Of a stretch of DNA of 64,000 bases, positions 46,521-57,985 are shown piece after piece. Both the position numbers and the translations under genes were made by a program. The stretch lies in the NCBI RefSeq assembly GCF_963924675.1, contig NC_089230.1, positions 74,949,223-75,013,222 on the forward strand. Reading direction: 5' to 3'. This stretch comes from Phocoena phocoena (taxonomy: Eukaryota; Chordata; Mammalia; Artiodactyla; Phocoenidae). How positions within the stretch are numbered: the first letter of the stretch is position 1; each line of letters starts with the position of its first letter. A model generated the notes under the pieces. The model saw only the letters and a program-made list of their open reading frames with translations. It did not search any database and was not told the DNA's origin.

Positions 46521-49500
46521 AAAACTAGGAATTTCAGATTTCATTTATTTACCCCTTTCCAATGAAAATGCTAAAATCATTTTCATTTAATATTTTGTCA
46601 ATGCCTATACTTCTAAGTGACTGTGGTTATGTTAATGAATAACATATGTTCAAGGAATACGACTTGACTCCTTGGTGTCATCAGTCAGTGACCGCTTCAG
46701 TGGAGTAGATATTCAGTGATCTGAAATTGTTACTACAGCCAAAGCACCAAAAGAATCCCATGCAAGCAAAATTTTGGATCAAGGGCTTAATTTCTTTTCA
46801 AGCAAAACCCATAGATTGTTGGCTCTGAACATCTTCAGAAGAAGCCACTCTATATTCAGTTAAATTACCAGTAATAGTTCTTCTAAATTGACTTATAGAA
46901 ATTAACTGAAGGCATTCATTTGTTATTGGTGGGCATGAGTGATGCTGAAAGCAAAGAGGGGCCCAAAGAGGAAACCTGTGTTAGATTTAGTGTCTGGGTG
47001 AAGTAGGTAGGTGTCTCCTAGACCTACTTTGAGGGGAACCAATCCAGATATATTATCTGTTTAAAAACAGTGTCTCACCACTCTCAGTGTCTGGAGATGC
47101 TCAAAAAACATGGAAGATTCGTCATAAACTCTGAAATAGAAGTGTAGTCTCTGGCTGCAGAATGTACCCTAGCATGAAATGACCATTTCAGCATCTGGTT
47201 AGTAAATTACCTCAGCAGAAAACACTCTAGTTTGTTGACAAATGGTCTAGCTACTTTCTAAGCGAGACTGGAGGATGAGAAACTTCTGGAAACAGTTTGT
47301 ATGCACTCCCTAAATATGGAAATATGGTGAAAAGTCCTGTAATCCAGGTGGAATCATGTACCAAGTGTTATTATAAACAAAGTCAATGTTTCTCTTCATG
47401 TCTTTTCTTTAAAAGCATAACTAAAGTTGAGAACTTAAATTTTAAAACTGGTTTTGTTGCAGTTTATTAACATCAAAACCAATAAGAAACAAATGTTGTA
47501 CTGCATTCTTCTTAAAATAAATTTAAATAATTAGATTTCTAAGTTGAACCATTGAGTATTTCAAGACATATTTACCCATGATACTATCTTACCTTGGGCA
47601 ATTCTTTCCTAAGGTAATTATGCCAATACCTCTTACTTGGACTATTTCAATATCAAAATGTAAATAAATGAAATAAAGTTGGAACAGCAAAAAGGCACTT
47701 AACTAAAATATGTTAGAATTTGAAGAGAACTTTGATATCCTCGATTCTAGCCTTTTCATAGTATGGACAAGGATATAACAATATTAGGTCTAAGCAGGTT
47801 TAGAAACTTGTCAAGGTTATATAAATTCCCCAACTTTGTTTTCCTACTCTAAGTCTGGTGTTTCTTCACCCATCAAGTTTCATCCTCATGTTTAGCGAAT
47901 AGTAAATAGATTGATAGGACCAGAATATAAGGGACTTGTGGAAGTTGAAAAGGCTAGAAAGGCAGGCAGTATAAAAATATGCAGATCCTTTAATGATAGG
48001 CTGACTAGTTGAGACGTTGTTCATTAGGTAACAGGGATCCACTGAACACAGCATGGAAGCTTGATCAGAGGGTTATCAAGAAGCTCACAGGACAATCTTA
48101 AATGTATATGTTTACGCACTGCCCATGAAGTTCGAGAAACAATTTGCCACCCATTTCACACCTTAACTGGAGTAAATTTGTCTTTTTGCATAGTGACTGG
48201 GTACCATGACTATAAGAAGACTGTAAGAAATATAGAGGGAGATTACATTCTCCAGAAATAAACAGCATGATATATTTGGAGAAGGGAAAAGAATATGTAA
48301 ACCAGTTTCTTTGTCCACCTAGTTCTCTTATTAAGACTGAGGTTCCACTTCCAAAAGCCAGAAAGTAATAAGGTCAAATACCTATAATTTCTGACAGTGC
48401 AGTGAGAAAAGCAGTAGAATAAATACTGATTTGGAGGGAAAGATTTGGAACTTTCTTCTTTAAAAATCTTAAATTGGACAGGTCATCTTATTCTCTGAAA
48501 TAAGAGAGGTAGGTAATGATGTAGGTATCGATTTGAAGGTCAACCATGGGTCAAAGAAATAGTAAATTTGAAATTTCACTTCACCTAATCTAATAGTCTA
48601 TCATCATTCATCTTTTAAACTAAAAAAAAAAAAATCAACTTGCTATCTAAGAAAATGATTGTACAAGGAAGCATTTCACATATAAGAGAATTCTTTTCTT
48701 GAATAGCAATTATTTCACATCTCAGAATCTTAAATGTGTTACTAAGGGGATATAAAAAGATTCATGGGACCTTTACTTCTGGTTATGATATAGAAAGTCA
48801 CAGGAAATCCTTGTTTTCATCCTAACCAAAAGAACCTGGATAACCTTCAAAAACACATAGTTCTTTTCTTAATCCTTCAGAAAGCTGAGGATGCGATGAA
48901 ACCTTAATAAACTGATTTCCAGAAGAATGACAAGCTCTTCACAAGAAAGAAGAGTTCCATAGCTGTTCTCTTTTCAAGCGAAGTAGCGGAGGAGGAGGTA
49001 CAAGCCATAGAAGGGGTTAAGGAGAAACCAGCTAAACTTTTAATAAATTTTTAATGGCTGTCTATAGGCTGGCGCGAGAGATTAGATTTCCAAGGGGCCT
49101 AAACCACAGAGCAAATCTGCACCCACCCACCAAATATTTCCCACAGATCTTCACCTAGTGCTTGAGAGTACTATGCCAGAAAGCTGGGGACACGTCAGGA
49201 GAGCTGAGAGAAATACCCCCTGAGGTACACAGAGCCTCCTCTAAGTAGACAGCACCCACTAGAGGGGAAGAGGACGATTGGTATGAAAGCTGAGACACAC
49301 AGCTCTCTCAGCCACATAGGCTGGGGCAGGACAGGAAGGAAAGGTTTGAGACCCATCTTTCATGGAATGTAAAATTGCTGACCTAATAAGGCTGAAGAAT
49401 GGGAGTCAGGGTGGAAAGATATCTCCAGAGTTGGAATCCAGGGATGATGCCAGAGAGAAAAGACTTCTTCCCAGTGAATCCAAAAAGTTGGCAGCTGAGC

Positions 49501-50044
49501 TGTGAAACAGAGTTATCATTCATGGTACAGAGAGATGGCGGCTCAGTTCTAAGGCACAAAGAAAACTCCCTAATCTCACCAGTGCTCAGACCCTAAGCCA
49601 TCCTGAGAAGAAAGTCTAGATCTTTCCTCAAAACACATGAAGCCAGTGCTCAGAGGCAGCCTAGCTCAACTGCATATCATACTGATGCGGTCTTCCACTC
49701 TTGCACCCAAGCAAAAAAGGGGAAATAACTTTTTTTGGAACTTAATATTATTTTAGGCTTCCACTGTTCTTTTATACAAAATATCTTTCATATAATAAAA
49801 CATCGGGAGACATTAAAAAACAAGATAATGGGGCCCATGCTCAATAAAGGAAAAAGTCAATAGAAGTAGACACAAAGATGGTCCAGATCTTGGGATTTAT
49901 CAGAGACTTTAAAATAGTTAGGATAAAATTGCTCAAAGATATGTTGAGAAAGATATCATGAAAGGCAATCTCGTATGCTCAACAATGGTAAATATTATAA
50001 TAGACGTATAATAATTAACATATGGGAAAGAATCACTGAATTGG
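46521..50044. other. Unassigned DNA (3.5 kb)
   Basis: No gene recognised. 47710-47840 could be a very old SINE-like relic. 49.0-49.7 kb has higher GC and a 65-codon frame (49399-49596) without recognisable features. An A12 run occurs at about 48622. Confidence 0.4.
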
Positions 50045-51690
50045 TGGAGAAACATAGGGAAGATTTGATTCAAGAGGTATGATTTCAGTTATGCCTTGTG
50101 CTATGTTTAGAAACAGAAGAAACATAGAAAGGCATTCTGAGAAGGTGTAATAGAGAGTAAAGAGATAAGTAGTTAGGAAAGGGTATTGTATATCTGCAAA
50201 GCAGTGAGAATTTCTAAATAGTAGAAATGGATAATTCTAGGGATGGGCACAGGGAAATTTCATTGACATGTGACCTGCATACTAACTCATAGCCCTATGC
50301 TCCAAAGAGCCCCATGCTTGGTTTAATGCTTTGCTGTGGCCAAGTTGAAATTCTTAACCTTTGATCAAGGGTCATCATATTTTTATCTTGCCTTGAGACC
50401 TCCCACTTACATAGTCTGTCTTGAGTGGCGGTGGCCATCAGGAGATGTTAGGAGCAGATCGTGAAAGGCTTTGAATACACCGTTAGACAAATTAAGGTGA
50501 TCATATGTCACAGATTCTCCAGGACAGGCCCAGTTTATACTGTTGTCTCATCCAATTTTTACTGGAGTCTCCTGTCACTTTATAGCGTCCTAATTTGAGC
50601 ATACCACACTCTGCCGCTCCAGGAGCCAAAGGATATTTTTAAGCAGGGGTGTGTTCTGAGTATACATCATTTTCAAGCAAACTTTATAGATTTCAGTGTG
50701 AAGAGTAGACTTAGGTATGGTGGAAACTGCTCACACGAGCAGTTAGGAGGCTTTTGTAAGACACAAATAGTGGCGACCTAAACCAAAGCAAGGACTGAGC
50801 GGAAAGAAAGATGTAGCACACGGTATTTGTTTTTCTTTCTGACTTACTTCACTCTATGACAGACTCTAGGTCCATCCACCTCACTACAAATAACTCAATT
50901 TTGTTTCCTTTTATGGCTGAGTAATATTCCATTGTATACATGTGCCACATCTTCTTTATCCATTCATCTATCGATGAACACTTAGGTTGCTTCCATGTCC
51001 TGGCTATTGTAAATAGTGCTGCAATGAACATTGGGGTACATGACTCTTTTTTAATTATGGTTTTCTCAGGGTCTATGCCCAGTAGTGGGGTTGCTGGTTC
51101 ATATGGTAGTTCTATTTTTAGTATTTTAAGGAACCTCCTTACTGTTCTCCATAGTGGCTATATCAATTTACATTTCACATATATATGGAATCTAAAAAAA
51201 AAAAAAAAAGAAGGTTCTGAAGAACCTAGGGGCAGGACAGGAATAAAGACACAGACGTAGAGAATGCACTTGAGGACACGGGGAGGGGGAAGGGGAAGCT
51301 GGGATGAAGTGAGAGAGTGGCATGGACATATATACACTACCAAATGTAAAATAGATAGCTAGTGGGAAGCAGCCGCATAGCACAGGGAGATCAGCTCCGT
51401 GCTTTGTGACCACCTAGAGGGATGGGATAGGGAGGGTGGGAGGGAGACACAAGAGGGAGGAGATATGGGGACATATGTATACGTATAGCTGATTCACTTT
51501 ATTATATAGCAGAAACTAACACGACATTGTAAAGCAATTATACTCCAATAAAGATGCTAAAAAGAAAAAAAAGAAAGATGTAGAAGATATCAGATTTGGT
51601 AAATTTTTGGATGTGAGCAATAATGGAAAGAGAAGGATCAAGAATGACATCCAGGTTTCAAACTTGAAAGATCAATAGAAGATGATGCTC
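50045..51690 (-). mobile_element. L2 relic, split by a twin-primed L1
   Basis: Antisense L2: 'ggagcagatcgtgaaaggct' at about 50451, 'cacacgagcagttaggaggc' at about 50732; then, beyond the L1 at 50817-51569, 'tttttggatgtgagcaataa', 'ggatcaagaatgacatccag' and 'gtttcaaacttgaaagatc'. 50510-50650 may be a separate inserted relic. Confidence 0.72.
50817..51569 (+). mobile_element. 5'-inverted (twin-primed) L1
   Basis: Two abutting pieces of one L1 in opposite orientation. 50817-51173 is ORF2 C-terminal sequence on the minus strand (frame 50849-51031 reads [20 protein letters not shown]). From 51174 the plus strand carries the adjoining ORF2 end ('atatatatggaatct') and the full 3' UTR to the A-tail at 51569. 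The pieces meet where the intact element is continuous, apart from a few lost bases. The perfect 14-bp repeat 'aaagaaagatgtag' at 50803-50816 and 51570-51583 encloses both, so this is a single insertion. Confidence 0.95.
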
Positions 51691-51721
51691 TCGTACAACA
51701 TTTGAAGGAAAAGCAAGAGAA

Positions 51722-51896
51722 GGTTTGTTTGGACTGCAGTGACATATACACGCTGCTATATTTGAAATAGATAACCAACAAGGACCTACTGTATAGCACA
51801 TGAGACTCTGCTTAATATTCTGTAATAACCTAAATGGGAAAATAATTTGAAAAGAATAGATATATGTATACATTAAAAAAAAAAAAGAAAGAAAAA
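51722..51896 (+). mobile_element. Short L1 3' tail
   Basis: 'aaatagataaccaacaagga', 'cctactgtatagcacatgag' and 'attctgtaataacctaaatg' are the 3' UTR of the older L1 type also seen at 43.6-44.2 kb. An A-rich tail follows. A possible duplication 'aaggaaaag' occurs at 51705-51713 and 51897-51905. Confidence 0.88.
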
Positions 51897-51905
51897 AAGG
51901 AAAAG

Positions 51906-52003
51906 AAACAGCATTTAGAACAAGATAATTCTCCCAAAAGGTCCCAGTTATTTTCTTCCTGGAATTTAAAAAAAGACCAAGAATTTATATAAAATTATTT
52001 ATT
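51906..52003. other. Unassigned spacer
   Basis: Nothing recognised. Confidence 0.5.
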
Positions 52004-52214
52004 GGGCTTCCCTGGTGGCGCAGTGGTTGAGGGTCCGCCTGCCGATGCAGGGGACCGGGTTCGTGCCCCGGTCCGGGAGGATCCCACATGCCGCGGAGCG
52101 GCTGGGCCCGTGGGCCATGGCCGCTGGGCCTGCGTGTCCGGAGCCTGTGCTCCGCAACGGGAGAGGCCGCAACAGTGAGAGGCCCGGGTACCGCAAAAAA
52201 AAAAAAAAAAAAAA
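52004..52214 (+). mobile_element. CHR-type SINE
   Basis: Full-length SINE with A box 'tggcgcagtgg' and B box 'ggttcgtgccc', and a 20-base A-tail. Many CpGs are retained. I could not find a clear target duplication, so the target or the tail junction may have been altered. Confidence 0.95.
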
Positions 52215-52844
52215 GCTTGAAAAAAAAGAGTTGATTGGCCTAATGAGTATATAGGTCTGGAATTCAGAATAGAGGTCAAGACCAGAGATGTGAATTGGGG
52301 AGACATATGAGGCCTGTCTATTCTCTTCTTGATATATTTGTGGCTATGGATGCTAGCCTTGTCAATAGGAATCTGTCTATGACAGGAAATTATCCGCCCC
52401 CCCCCCCCCGAGCTAGGTCCATGAGGGTGGAAAAAAGAGGAAGTGTCTTAAAACCTGTCCCAAGCTCTCTTAAGTTTGTGCCAAATGTAAGCGATTTCCA
52501 AATGTAACATCACATCTATATTACATTTTTTTCTGTATCTCTATTACCTTTTGTCCCCCTTTCCATATTCCTATTTGTTTTATTACATAGGCAGCTTATG
52601 TTGTCAATAACTATCTTGGGGTTGTTTTAAACTTTCTTTTGCCCTGAATCATGCTCCTTGCTGTTATTTTCTTATTTCTACTTTGATTTATAACCTACTG
52701 CTTTAATCTTAGGCTTACTGCTTCTCTTCGTCTTTACTTATTTTCACTTACCTTAAACTTTTTCTTTTATTCCTTTTAAAGAAAAAGAAAAATGCTTTCA
52801 GTATTCCTTTAAATTTCAACTTCAGGCTTTTTTATTTTCTAATT
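52215..52844. other. Unassigned DNA with poly-C run
   Basis: Contains a 13-base C homopolymer at 52397-52409. Otherwise nothing recognised. Confidence 0.45.
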
Positions 52845-52847
52845 GAA

Positions 52848-54780
52848 ATTTTTATTGAGATAATTGTACATTAACGTGCAGTTGTTAAAACCAATACAGG
52901 GTCAGATGATTTCACTGGAGAATTTTATCACACATTTAAAGAAGAATTAATAGAGGGGAATTATGTCAGCATGATTAAGAGGATTTACAAAAAAACACAG
53001 CTAATATGATATTTACATTAATAATCATAAAAGAATGAACATTTTCTCCTAAGATCAAGAACTAAGCAAGGTTATCTGTTCTTATAGTTTTTATTCAACA
53101 TAGTACTGGAAACTCTAGCCACTGCAATATGACAAATAAAAGAAAGAAAACACATATAGATTGTCTATGTGGAAAATCCCAAGAAATCTACCAAAGAAGC
53201 CAAAAACAAAACCAAAAAAACCCTCCTGGAACTAATATACAAAATCAGCAAGGTTGAATGTTTGTTCTAGGTTTCTTTTTTTGGAGCTTTAACATTACAA
53301 ATCCAACTACTTTACTGATTATAGGACTATTCAGATGGCCTATTTCACCTTGGTTAAGTTTTGGTAGTTTGTGGTCTTTAAGGAAATAGTCAATTTATTC
53401 TAAGTTGTTGAACTTATGAGCATAAAGTTGGTCAAGGTATTCCTTTATTATCTTTTTACTGGCTGATGAATCTATAAGGGTATACTATATTTAACTTCTT
53501 GTATTGATGATTTGTGTCTTCTCTATTTTTGTCAGTCTTGCTAGAAGTTTATCAATTTTATTGATTTTTCTCAAAGAACAAGCCTTTTGTTTTATTGAAT
53601 GAACTTCTCTATCGTTTCCTATTTCAATTTTATTGATTCTTTTATCTTTATTATTCCCTTCTTCCAATTGCTTTGGGTTTACTTTGCTCTTCTTTTTCTA
53701 GTTTCTTAAAATAGGAATTTAGATTATCTATTAAAAATCTTTCCATTTCTAGTGTAAGCATTTGGTGCTACACATTCCCCTCTCAGCACAGCTTTAGTGA
53801 TATACCATATATTTTGATACCTTGTGTTTTCATTTTCATTTGATGTATCTTTAACTTCTTTGACTCAGGGATTGTTAGGGGTATGCTATTAAGTTTCCAC
53901 ATGTTTAGAGATTTTTTCCTGTGTTTCTGTTATGGATTTCTAATTTGATTCCATTATGATCAGGGAACATACTCTGTATTATTTAAATCATTTTAAATTT
54001 GTTGAGCTTTGCTTTGTGGCTCAGGTTATGGTCTGTCTTGAATGATTCATGGGCACTGAGTGTATTCTGCTGTTGTTAGGTGGCGTGTTCTATATATGTC
54101 AATTAGACCTTATTAGTTGAGTGTTTTGTTCAGATTTTTTTACATCGTTGTTGTTTTCTGTCTATTAGCTCTATTAGTTGCTGAGAGGAGATTTTGAAGT
54201 CCTCAACTAAAATTGAAGATTTATCTATTTATTCTTTCAGCTCCATCAGTTTTCCTTCATGTATTTTGAGGGTCTGCTGTTTTCTGCGTACACATTTAGG
54301 ATCATTATCTTTCTGGTGGATTGATGACCCTTTTATCATTATGTAATATGGCTCATTGTCTCTACAATTTCCTTGGCTCTGAAGACTACTTTATCGATAT
54401 TAATATAGAGCCACTCATGCTTTCCTTTAATTATATTTATAAGGTATATTCTTTTTGTCCTCTTAATTTGAATATACCTATGTCATTGAATTTCAACAGC
54501 ATATAAATGGACCATATTATTTATCCATTCTGCTAATCTCAGTCTTTGGATTGGTATATTAAAAATATTTATGTTTAATGTAATTATTCTTATGTTGGCA
54601 TTAAGTCTTCTATTTTATTATTTGTCTTGCATTTGTTCCTTTAGGTTATCATTCTTTTGTTTCTCCTTTCTTGTCTTTCTGCAGATTACTTGAATCCAAA
54701 CAATCTATCTTGATTTATATATAGTGTTTGGGGTGCATCTGTTTGTATATTTTTTGTAATGCTTGCTCTGGGTATGACAA
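52848..54780 (-). mobile_element. Old L1 with apparently inverted RT segment
   Basis: Three adjoining blocks. 52848-52900 is antisense L1 3' UTR ('tttttattgagataattgta'). 52901-53260 is sense-strand reverse-transcriptase coding text (translation similar to DDFTGEFYHTFKEEL at the start and ELIYKISKV at the end, catalytic box missing). 53265-54780 is antisense ORF2 from before the RT back through the endonuclease to the ORF1/ORF2 boundary ('tttatcaattttattgattt', 'gattccattatgatcaggga', 'tgtattctgctgttgttagg'). The simplest reading is a minus-strand L1 whose RT part was flipped. Confidence 0.75.
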
Positions 54781-55689
54781 TATACACATGTGACTTATAA
54801 TAGTTACTGGTATCAGCACTTAACCACTTCAAGTGAAGTGTGGGCATCTTGGCAATTTTACCTGCTCATGTTACAGCATTTCTTGGTGGAAGGGGGCAGT
54901 CTCAGGAATGGCAAGGGGAGAAAGCACTGCTACTAGCTGCTTATTACTAGCAGGACTCCCAATCCATCCCCCTTGCTGGTGGTGTCAGGCCCATCCAGTG
55001 TTGTCAGACAGACCTTAGGGTGACCTGGAAGAAAAATGAGCCTACCTAGGCTGCCTTCCTTTGGTAGGTTGAGAGTTGGGAAATGAAGGGTCTGGGTGAC
55101 CTTCTTTTATCAGATAGGGGTTCACTGTGCTGTTCCTGTAGTCCTGGGATCCCAGTCTTTCTTTGGGGATTCAAGGGATTTGGGGTCTGATCATGGAAAA
55201 GGATGATATGAGGGGCAGTAATATACAACAAATTTTATTGAGTGATGCTTGGATAGGTTTGCATGAGAAGGGAAGTCTCTCACAGCGTGAGACAATCCAG
55301 AGGCTATGGTGAGAAGGCTACCATCTAGAAGGGGAGGGGGCCAAGGGAAATGCTGGGGGAGAGGGAGATCCAAGAGGGAGCTTATATGTCTGGGTGATGT
55401 CACTCAGCAGCACAGTGGGGATCTCTGGATCAGAGCTCCAAAGGGCAGCAGTGACTTGGAACCTTACAACTGCAAGGTCCTATCTTATTAATAGGGAGCT
55501 GCTGTTGGGTGAGGTTTTGTTGGACATGAAAAGCCGGCAGGCTCTAAATGTCTAAAAATGTGTTTGAGCTATTTTTAAAATAATTAGATGTGCAGAAGTT
55601 TGAGTTTAGCATTGGTCAACTTTTGAGCTAACAAGTCTCAGCCTGCAGCGAGGAAACAGACGATCTAGGGATTAAAACACAGAGACCAT
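54781..55689. other. Unassigned, GC-richer block between two L1s
   Basis: About 0.9 kb with visibly higher GC than its flanks. Frames of 60-70 codons on both strands show no motif. It could be the 5' part of the old L1 or an unrecognised LTR. Confidence 0.35.
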
Positions 55690-56775
55690 CTTTGGCTCAT
55701 TTAGATAACATCCTCTTAATACCCTGCAGGGTCCTCCTTTGCTTGTCTCTTAGCTTTAGATATAACTCACACATCATACAATTTGTCCTTTTAAAATGTG
55801 TAATTCAATGTCTTTTAGTACATTCACAGAGTGGTGCATCCATCACGACAATCAATTTCAGGAAATTTTCATTACTCCAAAAAGAAACTTTAAATGCCTT
55901 TGCCATCACTTGCCAAAATCTCCCATTCCTCCCAGCCCTAGGCAACCACTAATCTGCTTCTGTCTTTACTTTTTGTGCCTATTCTGGAAATTTCATATAA
56001 ATAGAATCATGTAATATGTGGTCCTTAGCTTCTTTCACTTAGCATAATGTTTTGGGGGTTCGTTTATGTTGTAGCATGTGTCAGTGCTTTATTTCTTCTT
56101 TATTGCCAACTAATATTCCATTGCATTGATATATCATATTTTATTTATCCATTCATCAGTTGATGGACATTGGGGTTTCTACTTTTTAACTATTATGAAA
56201 GATGAAAGCATTTATGTACAAGTTTTTGTGTGGACATCTGCTTTTATTTCTTTGGATGTATATCTAGAAGTGGCTTGCTGGATCACATGTTTATCTATTT
56301 AAGTTTAGATAAACATGCAACTCTATGTTTAATCATTTGTGGAAATACCAAATTATTTTGCAAAAGAGCTGTACCACTTTACATTCCCAGCAGTACTGTA
56401 TTGAGGGTTCCGATTTCTCCACATCCTCTCCTTACCTGTTTTTTTAATTATAGCCATCTTAGTGCATGTGAAGTGCTCATTCTGGTTTTGATTTTCATTT
56501 CCCTAGAAATTCGTGATGTTGAGCATCTTTTCAGGCACTTATTGACCATTTGTATATCTTTGGTGAAGAAATGCCTATTCAGGTCTTTTGCCCATTTTAA
56601 ATTGTATTTTTATTTTGAGAATTCTTTATGTATTCTGGATTGAAGTTTCTTATCAGGATTTTTTATATATTAAACCATATCATCTGCATGTATAGAAGGT
56701 TTACTTCTTCCTTTCCAATCTGGATGCCTTTATTTCTTTTCCTTGACTAATTGCTCTGGCGAGAACCTCCAGTAT
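55690..56775 (-). mobile_element. Old L1M, antisense, internally deleted
   Basis: L1 3' UTR and ORF2 C-terminal text on the minus strand: 'tataaatagaatcatgtaat' at about 55996, 'attccattgcattgatatat', 'atccattcatcagttgatgg', 'gatgttgagcatcttttcag' and 'tcaggtcttttgcccatttt'. At about 56665 it jumps to RT-region text ('ctgcatgtatagaaggttta', 'ccaatctggatgcctttatt'). Multiple stops; no functional ORF. Confidence 0.85.
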
Positions 56776-57849
56776 AATTCTAACTTCTTTATCCAAGTCT
56801 ACTTATCATTGGAAACCAATTCCATGGTGTTTCACTATATGTCTTCTTTCCTGTGCATCTTGTTTAACTGCTTAATTAATTTTACACCTTGAAATGCGCT
56901 ATTTGGCATGGATGACATAAAATATAATTTATTAAATAAAAGCTGTGTAGAGGTCTATCAGTATTTCAGTTCTGAATGAATGCTTCGCAAACATTTTTAA
57001 GTTGTGCAGTTTGTGCATTTTCTATTAAATCTACCTCATGTGAGAGTCTCCATGCACGTGAATACTGATTTTTAACCAATTGAAGAGGTTATAATAGGCT
57101 AATAGCATCATCTTGTAGAATTATTTGAGTTTCCCTGAAGATGTTCTCTGTAGAATGAGAATACAACATACTTGAATTGTCATGGTCATATTCTGAAAAG
57201 GTAATGTAAGGATATTGGGTATATAATTGATGGACACCATTGAGTTCTTGATTTTAATACAAGAAAGGGAGAAAATAATTTTGGCATGGTCCCTTATATC
57301 TCTCTATGAGTTATATCTCATATATGACCATATATACTGATATGTAATGTTTATTATATACCTGCTATAACACTGTATACACTGAAGTGAGGCATAGAAA
57401 GAATTCTCGTACTCTTACTATAAAAAATGAGGAATACTTCCACATTAAAAGAGATAAAAGAACATGAAAACAACACAATATGTGATCCTGGACTGGATCC
57501 AGAATCACAAAAAGAGTTGCTATAAGAATCATTACTGGGACAATTGGTGACATTTGAAAAAAATACATACATTATCATTGAACCAATTTTAAATTCCCTG
57601 ACTTTGGAAATTTTACTGTGTTTGTAACAGTGAATGTCTTTTATCTTAGGAACTATGCACCAAAGTAGTCAGGGGTAAAGGGGCAAGAAATCTGCAACTT
57701 TCAATTAGCTCAAAAAATAATAATAGTTCTTTCTCTATTTATATAATCATCTCTGTCTATATATAAAATAATTATCTCTGCCAATATATATGTTATTTAT
57801 ATGTATATGCACACTCATAAAAATAAATATATATGAGAGCGAGAAGACA
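56776..57849. other. Unassigned AT-rich DNA
   Basis: AT microsatellite-like text at about 57740-57835. No gene. Confidence 0.4.
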
Positions 57850-57985
57850 GAAATGAATGAAATAGCAAATGAGACAAAATGTTAACATTCCATGTAGGTG
57901 AAGGGTACACTGGAGTTCCTTGTACTATTCTTGCAACTTTTCTGTAAATTTACAATTATTTCCCAATTATAAAATTAAAACAATC
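57850..57985 (+). mobile_element. Old L1M 3' terminus
   Basis: 'ggtgaagggtacactggagt', 'tccttgtactattcttgcaa' and 'cttttctgtaaatttacaat' are the conserved 3' end of L1M-type elements, sense. Confidence 0.8.

Noticed and set aside
52848..54780. Twin priming as the cause of the opposite orientations
   Set aside because: In twin priming the upstream part is inverted relative to the tail. Here the upstream (endonuclease) part and the tail share orientation and the middle part is flipped.
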